This document shows positions 49,428 through 57,499 of a stretch of 64,000 nucleotides of DNA, piece after piece. The stretch is taken from assembly GCA_948567375.1 (NCBI GenBank), contig OX419762.1, positions 873,001 to 937,000 of the forward strand. The letters run 5' to 3'. The notes under the pieces are model-generated. The model was not told the origin of the DNA. It saw only the letters and a list, made by a program, of their open reading frames with translations, and ran no database searches. The DNA comes from Lunularia cruciata (taxonomy: Eukaryota > Streptophyta > Marchantiopsida > Lunulariales > Lunulariaceae). A program made the translations under genes and the position numbers. Position 1 is the first letter of the stretch; each line of letters begins with the position of its first letter.

Positions 49428-50243
49428 ATGGCTTCTTGGATTGAGCAGTTGAAACAGAGATTGGCTAGTATGGCCATTGCTCAAAGGAGATCAGATTTGG
49501 GTGCGGAGGCTTCCACCTCATATGCTGGTGATAAAGATGCTTTGGACTTCATGTGCGGAGTAGCACAGGTAGATGCATCTATAGCAGTGACTAGGAGTGC
49601 AATACGTGCTCGAGAGCCTAGAGGAGCATCACTGGAGTTGGACCTATAGAGAGGAGAAGTTGGGAGACATGCCAGACTTCCCCAGTCTTTCATGCTTTTT
49701 GAGGCATTACAGACAATATCCATGGTTCTTAGACGTCCCAGTGTAGGTGTTGATGGAGTGCATGATAGACTACTTGCTAGTCAGCCACCTACTACTACAC
49801 AGTCTGAGTCTAGCATGATGTTGGGGGCGGTTCAGCTGATTATGTGGCATCCCTTGTTTTGGGCCAATGATATGTTTACATTGGGAGTTGACCCAGCCCC
49901 AGTGTTCTGGTTGGCTGCTACATTGTGTGAGAGTAGGGATGATGCGGTTCCTACTACTAGAGTAGAGGTGATTGGTAGTGGAGCTGACTTGGTTGAGGAG
50001 CATGAGATCCATTCAGTGACCAATGGTTTAGGGCAGGCAACAACGGCTAGACTGGAGGAGTTGCCAGCTAGACCGGCCTTTGAGAGAGCGCGGTTCACAC
50101 CTGGTGTTGTCCTATTGGATAACCAAAGGGGGATTTTCCGTTCGGTGGGACCTTTAGGGAAGGTTTATATACCACAAAGAGTCTTGTTAGACTCTGGTGC
50201 GCAACCCCTTATGTTGGAGAAAGCTGAAGTTGTTGGTCTGGAG
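49428..50243 (+). pseudogene. MT-gypsy C protease and preceding linker
   Basis: The frame 49,428-49,649 and, after one stop, 49,692-50,243 make a well-conserved linker followed by the retropepsin loop VLLDSGAQPLMLEKAEVVGL (active-site Asp codon at 50,190-50,192). The protease would cleave the polyprotein. Only the N-terminal half of the domain is present; homology ends at the junction with copy E at 50,243. The bases after it are the reverse complement of R1, so the last 25 or so residues of the open frame are not protease. Confidence 0.7.
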
Positions 50244-50360
50244 TGTCGTGCGTATATACATCGCTACACAACATACATCGCTGTCAACATCATACACTAT
50301 AAAAGCACAACTCACACATAAGTCATACATAGACTCTAAAGTGCCACAATCGCCCCCCTA
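50244..50360 (-). repeat. R1 terminal repeat and polypurine tract of copy E
   Basis: On minus, AGGGGGGCGAT (50,359-50,349) is a polypurine-like tract. It is followed directly by R1, TGTGGCACTTTAGAGTC to GCACGACA (50,348-50,244), 105 bp with TG...CA ends. This fits a short LTR or the start of a longer one. No U3-like 430-bp block follows, unlike copies A and B; copy C begins instead, in inverse orientation. Confidence 0.6.
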
Positions 50361-50517
50361 GCTGGCGGTTAGGTCCCTCTAACTCCAGATAGCCATCTAC
50401 TCTAAGTATATGGTATACCCTCTAATGGGCAAAAATCAGGAGGCCGGGTGCTATAGAGCCCCATCGTTAGTCGCTTGTCTGCAATCTATACCATATAAAG
50501 AATGAACTAGCTATAGG

Positions 50518-50994
50518 TCAAGTACATCTAGGACATAACCACTGTCCCTGAGGAACCACCGTGAGGGGAGGAGTCATACATGCCATATGCCATCCTCTCG
50601 AACAGCTATGACACACTAACATAGTAGCAGCTCCACCAGAAGAGCCACATAACATACACCTCAAGCCTGCACGTACAAGTGCCAAGCTTGGGTCCATAGT
50701 ACCATCAATGTTTGGAAGGTGGAATGGTGCACAATTGCGCACATGATCCTTCCAAACAACACCATCACGTCCTTCTAACACAAGGACTCCAGATGGCAAA
50801 ACCTCGTGCACTCTCAAGATAGTGCGGCCTGTAGAAACATCAAGTGTCGTCGGTGCTGTCTGCTGTAGATATACATAGTCGCATGGATGAAATCGACGGA
50901 TCAAGGGTCTATAACCTCCTCCTCGAATGGTAGCATAGCGTAAAGTATCTCTATGCTGAGCAATCGCCAAGTTCTCAAAGGCCATCGGCATCAC
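50518..50994 (-). CDS. MT-gypsy E integrase C-terminal region with PHD finger
   Basis: This is the 158-residue end of the polyprotein, starting after a Trp-to-stop change (TGG to TGA). Residues 1-110 form the integrase C-terminal domain (GRTILRVHEVLPSGVLVLEG). Residues 113-157 form a complete PHD finger with all eight zinc ligands in C4HC3 order: C113, C116, C128, C131, H136, C139, C154 and C157, the Trp152 two residues before C154, and the typical PPLTxxPxGxW stretch. PHD fingers generally bind histone H3 tails, so it may steer integration to particular chromatin; that is inference. In most plant Ty3/gypsy elements with a reader, a chromodomain occupies this position. The polyprotein ends two codons after the last Cys. 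Confidence 0.85.
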   Translation of the reverse strand: MMPMAFENLAIAQHRDTLRYATIRGGGYRPLIRRFHPCDYVYLQQTAPTTLDVSTGRTILRVHEVLPSGVLVLEGRDGVVWKDHVRNCAPFHLPNIDGTMDPSLALVRAGLRCMLCGSSGGAATMLVCHSCSRGWHMACMTPPLTVVPQGQWLCPRCT

Positions 50995-51589
50995 TCTTCA
51001 AAAAATCTCTGCCCGTTGAGAACATGCGCTCATCCATACATCGGGGTCATCCAAGTCCAAAACTACAGTAGCATCTTGACAAATGGCTGTAGGTAAATCT
51101 GGATCTCGTCCATAGAGTAGAAAGTATGGAGAGAAGGATGCTAAGGAGGCTTGCCGGTGTCGTCGGGAAAAAAGCCCACGTGTACCCTTGAGGCTTTTGG
51201 TGTGATAAATTTTCTTTTCTCTTTTATTTGTTGTAAGAAACAGGGATTTATGATAATATGTCTCGGGTGTGGTTTTGCTACTTGGTTTTGGGAGAAAGTG
51301 AGGAGACAGAGAAGGGCTGAGGGTTTTCACAAAATGCCAAAAGATTTTGAGAGGGTTTGGCAGAGGATTTCGAGAGGAGTGGCAGAAATTTTCAGGAGAA
51401 GAAAGGAGTAGGGTTTTTTTTTTTGAAAAGGGACAGAGGAGTGTCGAGAGAGCAAGGGGTTTTTTTTTTTTTTTTCAAGAATGACAGGAGGAGTTTGGGG
51501 GCAGAGGACAGAAGGTGGGCAGGAAGGAAGGGAATCGAAAGGGATTGGAATGATCATGAAGGAGTAGTCAGGAAGGCTTTTTAGGGACA

Positions 51590-53140
51590 GAGGAAATTTC
51601 GAGTTGGACAGGAGAGGGTTTGGCAGGAGGAGAAATTCTCGAGAGGCTGGAGGGTTTGGACAGAGGAACACACACACAGAGGAAATTTCGAGTTGGACAG
51701 GAGAGGGTTTGGCAGGAGGAGAAATTCTCGAGAAGCTAGAGGGTTTGGACAGAGGAACACACACAGGAGAGAAATTTTCGAGTTGGACAAGAGAGGGTTT
51801 GGCAGGAGGAGAAATTCTCGAGAAGCTGGAGGGTTTGGACAGAGGAACACACACAGGAGAGAAATTTTCGAGTTGGACAGGAGAGGGTTTGGCAGGAGGA
51901 GAAATTCTCGAGAAGCTGGAGGGTTTGGACAGAGGAACACACACAGGAGAGAAAATTTCAAGTTGGACAGGAGAGGGTTTGGCAAGAGGAGAAATTCTCG
52001 AGAGGCTGGAGGGTTTGGACAGAGGAACACACACACAGAGGAAATTTCGAGTTGGACAGGAGAGGGTTTGGCAGGAGGAGAAATTCTCGAGAGGCTGGAG
52101 GGTTTGGACAGAGGAACACACACACAGAGGAAATTTCGAGTTGGACAGGAGAGGGTTTGGCAGGAGGAGAAATTCTCGAGAAGCTAGAGGGTTTGGACAG
52201 AGGAACACACACAGGAGAGAAATTTTCGAGTTGGACAAGAGAGGGTTTGGCAGGAGGAGAAATTCTCGAGAAGCTGGAGGGTTTGGACAGAGGAACACAC
52301 ACAGGAGAGAAATTTTCGAGTTGGACAGGAGAGGGTTTGGCAGGAGGAGAAATTCTCGAGAAGCTGGAGGGTTTGGACAGAGGAACACACACAGGAGAGA
52401 AAATTTCAAGTTGGACAGGAGAGGGTTTGGCAAGAGGAGAAATTCTTGAGAAGCTGGAGGGTTTGGACAGAGGAACACACACACAGAGGAAATTTCGAGT
52501 TGGACAGGAGAGGGTTTGGCAGGAGGAGAAATTCTCAAGAAGCTAGAGGGTTTGGACAGAGGAACACACACAGGAGAGAAATTTTCGAGTTGGACAGGAG
52601 AGGGTTTGGCAGGAGGAGAAATTCTCGAGAAGCTGGAGGGTTTGGACAGAGGAACACACATAGGAGAGAAATTTTCGAGTTGGACAGGAGGGGGTTTGGC
52701 AGGAGGAGAAATTCTCGAGAAGTTGGAGGGTTTGGACAGAGGAACACACACACAGAGGAAATTTCGAGTTGGACAGGAGAGGGTTTGGCAGGAGGAGAAA
52801 TTCTCAAGAAGCTGGAGGGTTTGGACAGAGGAACACACACAGGAGAGAAATTTTCGAGTTGGACAGGAGAGGGTTTGGCAGGAGGAGAAATTCTCGAGAA
52901 GCTGGAGGGTTTGGACAGAGGAACACACATAGGAGAGAAATTTTCGAGTTGGACAGGAGGGGGTTTGGCAGGAGGAGAAATTCTCGAGAAGCTGGAGGGT
53001 TTGGACAGAGGAACACACACAGGAGAGAAATTTTCGAGTTGGACAGGAGGGGGTTTGGCAGGAGGAGAAATTCTCGAGAAGCTGGAGGGTTTGGACAGAG
53101 GAACACACACAGAGGAGAGGAATTTTCGAGTTGGATAGGA
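51590..53140 (+). repeat. 89/90-bp minisatellite in F 5' LTR
   Basis: About 17 units begin near gagttggaca (51,601, 51,690, 51,780, 51,870, 51,960, 52,049 and so on). Units are 89 or 90 bp depending on whether acacacacag or acacaggaga precedes the junction. A higher-order period of 448 bp is visible in the first half. The units lack stops in several frames on both strands, which produces long artefactual open frames (up to 635 and 709 residues). Confidence 0.9.
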
Positions 53141-53144
53141 AGGG

Positions 53145-53560
53145 GCTTGAAAGTGCAGGGCTGTGCTTGGACCAGGAGAGCAATTTCGAAATGTGAGAGT
53201 GCAGGCTGTGTTTGGACCAGGAGAGCAATTTCAAAATGTGAGAGTGCAGGCTGTGTTTGGACCAGGAGAGGAATTTTGAAATGTGAGAGTGCAGGGCTGT
53301 GCTTGGACCAGGAGAGCAATTTCAAAATGTGAGAGTGCAGGCTGTGTTTGGACCAGGAGAGGAATTCTGAAATGTGAGAGTGCAGGGCTGTGTTTGGACC
53401 AGGAGAGGAATTCTGAAATGTGAGAGTGCAGGGCTGTGCTTGGACCAGGAGAGGAATTCTGAAATGTGAGAGTGCAGGGCTGTGCTTGGACCAAGAGAGA
53501 AATTTTGAAATGTGAGAGTGCAAGGCTGTGTTTGGACAGGATAGGAATTTTCGAAATGTG
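53145..53560 (+). repeat. 46-bp tandem array in F 5' LTR
   Basis: The unit contains gtgcagggctgtgcttggac and gaaatgtgaga and is repeated about eight to nine times. The 3' LTR has exactly one more unit (46 bp longer between the same landmarks). Confidence 0.9.
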
Positions 53561-53970
53561 AAATGAGTCTTGGAAGCAGATTTGTGTTATGAATTGTGAC
53601 TAGAGTTGAGGAAACTCCATTCTAGGATCTCTCAGTCTGGTCCAGGTGAAAAGCATAATTAAATGATCTGAGTGCCGGATTTATGTTCAGTTAGATCACT
53701 CAGTTGTTGTTTATTTTATTTTATCAAAGGGCCACCGGACCTAGGTCTATGAACTGCCAGATCCCGAACCATAGCTTGAACCTGACGAGAAAATAGGATA
53801 TGAGACCAAGCAGAGGTAGAAACCATAACACCAACCTCGCATGACAAGATTGGTTTTACGAAAGTTAAGGATAAAACAAAACCTTCAGGGTGAGTCAACC
53901 TCAGAAAACTAAGCACAAGCAGCCATGTGCTCGGCGCACTCTCAAGACCGAACGTTCCCCACGACATAAG

Positions 53971-53988
53971 TGGCGACCATGCTGGGGA
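53971..53988 (+). promoter_or_regulatory. Primer-binding site of element F
   Basis: The sequence tggcgaccatgctgggga begins with TGG, as needed to pair with a tRNA CCA end, and lies four bases after the LTR. It differs from the tRNA-Met-like site of MT-gypsy. I cannot assign the tRNA with certainty. Confidence 0.7.
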
Positions 53989-54021
53989 ATCTCGAGGCTT
54001 GTGCTTAGACGTTACGACTAG

Positions 54022-55350
54022 TTGGAGTTGGGGAAGGGAACAGGGACAGATTGGACTGATCTAAGTGGAGAGGAGGTGAGTTGTGCTGAGGTAGAGATGG
54101 GCCCAGAGGCTTCATCTGCAGCTATGACAAGGGAACAGGAGATCTCACTGATTGTCATGGCAACCATGAGAGCCATGAAGGATCAGGATGAGGAAAGAGA
54201 CAAGGTGAAGGTGCAGTCTTTGCAAGTCACAAAATGTTTGCGTGCTGTGGTGGACCAGCGGGGGGAATTTGATGGTAAGGACGTGACTAAGTACCTGAAG
54301 GTCTACTGGAGAGAGGTTAAGCTTCATGGTCTTGATGAGAAGGTTGCCATTGCAAGGTTCCCTAAGCTGGTGGAGCTTGAAATCAAGAAGGTGGTTGAGG
54401 GCTTGGTGAGAGGGGCAGAGACATGGGAGGAGTTCTCCCAGATGATGAAGGAGGAATTCTTGCTGCAGGATGCAGATCGGGTCACCCAGGCCATGTTCTT
54501 GGATTGGGTGAATGATAGGAGTAAAAACTTGGGGCCTCAAGATCTCCTAAGAGAGTTTAACAAGAGACTGGGGCATCTATCAGCTTGTGAAGCTGAGGCC
54601 ATTAGACTACAGAGGTCTAACTACTTTCTGTGAGCTGCAGATAGTCGTTTGCGGGATGAGTTGGAGTATGCACTTGATTTGCTCCAACCTGATCGGTTGG
54701 GAACGGTAGAGTGGGGAAAGATTGAGGAGGCGGTTGTCTGGGTAAGCCGCAAGCGGAGGCAGAGAGAGCTGGATGAAGAAGCAATAGCCAAAGCGCCTAT
54801 TTGGAGTAGCATGGTTGGGTCCGGGAGAGAGAAGATGGAACAGCAAGTGAGCGAGGTGGCTAAGGAAGGAGCTGTTGACAAGATATCACGACTAATGGAG
54901 GGGCTGAAAGCTCTGACCACCAAGGTCGACCAGCTGCAGAGTGGGAGTAGTACTGCAAGAACAATCGGAGAGAAGAGACAGCTCTATGGGTGCATGTGGT
55001 GTGATAGTAAAAGTCATGCCAAGAGAGATTGCCATGAGCTATCAGAAGCGCTGCATAAGCAGCTGGTGAAATTTGTGGGAGAGCCCGGAATGAAGAAGGT
55101 TGCCTTCTTTGACACTGGGGAGCCAATACCGCTGAACTGGAACAGAGGAGGCATGAAGGCACTGCTGGAGAGACACTTGGGCACACGTGAAGTAGGTATG
55201 GCAATTGCTACTTTTGGGCCTAGTGTGTATAGTGCAGTGGGTGAGATGAAACAAAGTACAGATTTAGATGAGATGGAAAAGAAGAAGAACAAATATCAAG
55301 GAGGAGAAACAAAGAGGCAGGGACAAGATGGACCTCTAGTGGGAGATGCT
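54022..55350 (+). CDS. Element F Gag
   Basis: The frame opens at 54,022 and continues past a single TGA (54,631-54,633) in the same frame. The capsid-like part (residues ~70-200) contains FDGKDVTKYLKVYWREVKLH and FPKLVELEIKKVVEGLVRGA. After the stop, a zinc knuckle CMWCDSKSHAKRDC (54,991-55,032, CX2CX4HX4C) is followed by KVAFFDTGEPIPLNWNRGGM, a segment I associate with gag proteins of large plant LTR elements. The same frame runs on into the captured segments. The single TGA can be explained by a CGA-to-TGA change; readthrough is an alternative. Confidence 0.75.
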
Positions 55351-55389
55351 CAGGTTTCTCAAGTTCACCATGACCCGCAATTTCAAAGA

Positions 55390-56100
55390 TTGCCCAAGAA
55401 AGAAAGCAAGGTTGGTATAAATTCTTGGTACGCTCATAAGTTTCATGATACAGGGTTTGCTGTAAAGGAGTCGGGGGTGGAATGGCCACCAAAAGCAAAG
55501 GTAGGGAAAGCTCTTACCATTGACAAGAAGAGTGTGCAACATTTTATTGGAGGAATAGAGGCAGATAAATTTGAGAAGAGATTGAAGAAGAAAACTGAAG
55601 AACATGGTGCTGATTTTATCTTGCACGACTGTCTAAGGGGAGAATGGAGGTTTCAAGGGAATCACTTCAGCAGAAACAGGTTGGATGACTCTGACAAGGA
55701 AGAAACTCCTCAACAAGGGTCTAGCAAGGAGCTAGTTCTTTTAGGAAAAGATGTGACGGAAGGTGTGGAGGAGAATTCTGAAGATCTCTCACCAAAAGGT
55801 CCTGACATTGGTAAGGAAGCTGTGGAAGTTGACAAAGATGAGGAAAGGTATGACCAGATTCATAGTGTTGCTTCTCAAGCAGCATTGCTTCACTTGTTAC
55901 CTTCTGAACTGAGACAAGATCCACTTAAAATGCATCAAATGAGGGATTTGTTTTTCCCTTTGGGTGAAGAAGAAGAAGGATCAGGACTTTATGAAGATGC
56001 AGAGGAGGAAGAAGAGTCATGCTCGTTGTCATCATCTTCAGATAGTGACAGTGATGCCAAAAAGATAGCAAAGGAAGCAATGCAAGGACCTCAAGGTACT
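55390..56100 (+). CDS. Element F unassigned acidic segment
   Basis: This is part of the same frame between Gag and the ESF1-like piece. It contains GINSWYAHKFHDTGFAVKES, then a basic patch, then a strongly acidic Ser/Asp/Glu-rich stretch (EEEEGSGLYEDAEEEEESCS). I do not recognise the first part. The acidic stretch could belong to the ESF1-like protein, whose family has long acidic low-complexity regions, or to a third captured gene. Confidence 0.4.
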
Positions 56101-56125
56101 TACAGCCACAACGACAACAAAATTG

Positions 56126-56692
56126 ATGATGAAGTTGATCCTAAGAAGCTGCAGGAGTATGAGAAAGCTTTGAGGCAGAAGTTCAATCTTGACCAACTGA
56201 ATGAACAAGACTTCAAAGGCTATGTGGCATCAAGTTCTGACTCTGAGCAAGAAGGCGGTAGAGTCAAAGAGGATGGGAATAGCAATATTGAGAAGGTTAT
56301 TGGTAAGGAGAAAGATAAGTTGCAAGCAAAGTATCTGTTCTTGTTGTCTAAGACAGGAGGATTGGACGAGGAAAAGGTGGTGGGCAAGAAATCAGAGAAA
56401 GGAAACATTGAGAGAAAGTTTCACACAGGACTAGGTGAGCTTAGTGAGGAACTTATGGAGAAGATGAGGAAGACCAAGAGTGGTGAAATGGTATTGGAAG
56501 CCTACCTGCGCAAGAGAAGAAGAAGAAGAAGGAAGAGGCAGCCTTCCAAAAGAAGGAAGAGAAGAAGAGGAAGGCAGAGCTTGAGTTGCTGCTCATGGAT
56601 GCCGATATGGTGCGAAATGGCCAGACCGAATCAAAGCCACAAAAGGACTTGTCAAAGAAGGAAGAACAGAAGAAAAGGCAAATTGGTTGATG
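56126..56692 (+). CDS. Captured ESF1-like segment (pre-rRNA processing factor C-terminus)
   Basis: The frame reads LRQKFNLDQLNEQDFKGYVA followed by an acidic SSSDSE run, then FHTGLGELSEELMEKMRKTK and MVLEAYLRKRR. As I know the family, this order (KRKFNxDQLxExxxKxxLAS, acidic gap, FxxGLxxLSxxxxEK, TVWEAYLxKR) is that of the C-terminal half of ESF1/NUC153 proteins, nucleolar factors in 18S rRNA maturation. Around 56,515 the frame turns Arg-rich and unlike the family. The +1 frame instead continues plausibly (FQKKEEKKRKAELELLLMDA), so an indel has moved the reading frame. The absence of introns suggests capture from mRNA. Confidence 0.6.
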
Positions 56693-56729
56693 TACAAGAA
56701 GATGTTTTGGAGGAAAAGGAAATGTTGGC

Positions 56730-57345
56730 TGAAGGGACAAGTACATTCAAGCTATTGGATCAGAAGAGAGTACAGCTTGCCAACAAAAGGAAGGAGTTTT
56801 TGTCAACAATTAGTCTACTCATGAACGATATCAACACTCTCAAAGGGTCAGATCAGGAGCTAGTAATACTTGCTGAAGAGAAGATGCAGCTTTTGGATAA
56901 AACCACTGCTTTGACCGATATCGGTGCACTGAAGCAATTGAGTGAAGGGCACGCACAGTTGTACAAATTGCAGAAAGAAGAGTTGGGGCTAGAAATGGAA
57001 CAAAGAATGGTGAGCATTGAACTTCAGCTCCAGGAGTCCAAGAACAAATATTGTGCTTTGGGGACCAGTTCAAAGGCAGCTGCCAAGATTTTGCAAGAGG
57101 AGCAGGGGTCCTTCAAGAACAGCCTGCAAAGTTTTCTCAAGAAGCTAAAGAATCTCCAAGTTGCATCACGAAATAGTAGACTTTTGGTTGTGGGGTTCCA
57201 TAATGCATGGCATGACTCTGTTGCAGATGTTTGTATTAGAATCCAAGAGCCTACCAAAGCAGCAACAAGAGGATATCAGAAGTTACTTGTGAGAAACCAT
57301 AAGCTCTACAACAAAGTGCAAGATTTGAAAGAGAACAAGAGAGAT
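56730..57345 (+). CDS. Captured kinesin-14-like stalk/neck segment
   Basis: The last 230 residues of the frame are coiled-coil-rich and end with YQKLLVRNHKLYNKVQDLKE. In plant kinesin-14 motors the sequence just before the motor domain reads YHKVLxENRxLYNxVQDLKG and is followed by NIRVYCRVRP. Here the match stops at the neck, and the motor domain is absent (LKENKRDTFQ instead). So only the stalk and neck were captured, or the motor was lost. The family assignment rests on this neck motif and the coiled coil before it. The frame closes at 57,432. Confidence 0.55.
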
Positions 57346-57484
57346 ACGTTCCAACACAATATTGGAGTTGCAGAAGGAGGTAACAGAAAAGAAGCAACTT
57401 GGAAGAAGTACCTGATCATGTTTTGGAGGTAGGTTTGCACTAGATTTCTAGAGGCTTGATGGTGCAGACCGGAGGCTGCACAGG

Positions 57485-57499
57485 ATTGGTGGGGGTGAA
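57485..57499 (+). promoter_or_regulatory. Polypurine tract of element F
   Basis: The sequence attggtgggggtgaa lies immediately before the 3' LTR and is purine-rich, as expected for the primer of plus-strand synthesis. Confidence 0.65.

Larger units (their letters stand above)
46224..50243 (+). mobile_element. MT-gypsy copy C, 5' half (plus strand)
   Basis: It holds a leader or LTR, primer-like site, gag with zinc knuckles, and protease in plus orientation. It stops abruptly at 50,243 just after the protease active site, where it abuts the 3' end of copy E in the opposite orientation. The gag is frameshifted several times, while the final 630 bases (49,692-50,321) are open. Confidence 0.75.
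51158..53966 (+). repeat. 5' LTR of element F
   Basis: 2,809 bp, starting TGTCGTCGGGA and ending ccccacgaca. It contains poly-T tracts (51,413-51,475), an 89/90-bp minisatellite (51,590-53,140) and a 46-bp array (53,145-53,560). The final 400 bp is unique sequence. Confidence 0.9.

Noticed and set aside
51604-53138. Sense frames with MDRRGFGRRRNSREAGGFGQ repeats resembling a repeat protein
   Set aside because: Same minisatellite artefact; the phase changes with unit length and there is no conserved start or other domain.
51590-53140. CRISPR-like repeat array
   Set aside because: Units are head-to-tail without unique spacers, in a plant LTR element.
51327-53234. Antisense open frame of 635 residues (and 709 residues at 57,448-59,577) with PNPLLSNSK-type repeats
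   Set aside because: It is produced by the 89/90-bp minisatellite, which is stop-free in several frames on both strands. The 89-bp units shift the frame between repeat types, and the frames overlap LTR control regions.
54145-54540. Minus-strand frames over the F Gag region
   Set aside because: They overlap a frame with a capsid-like domain and a zinc knuckle and have no recognisable motif.
57300-57432. A functional kinesin motor in element F
   Set aside because: Similarity stops at the neck; no P-loop GQTGSGKT-type motif or switch motifs are seen.
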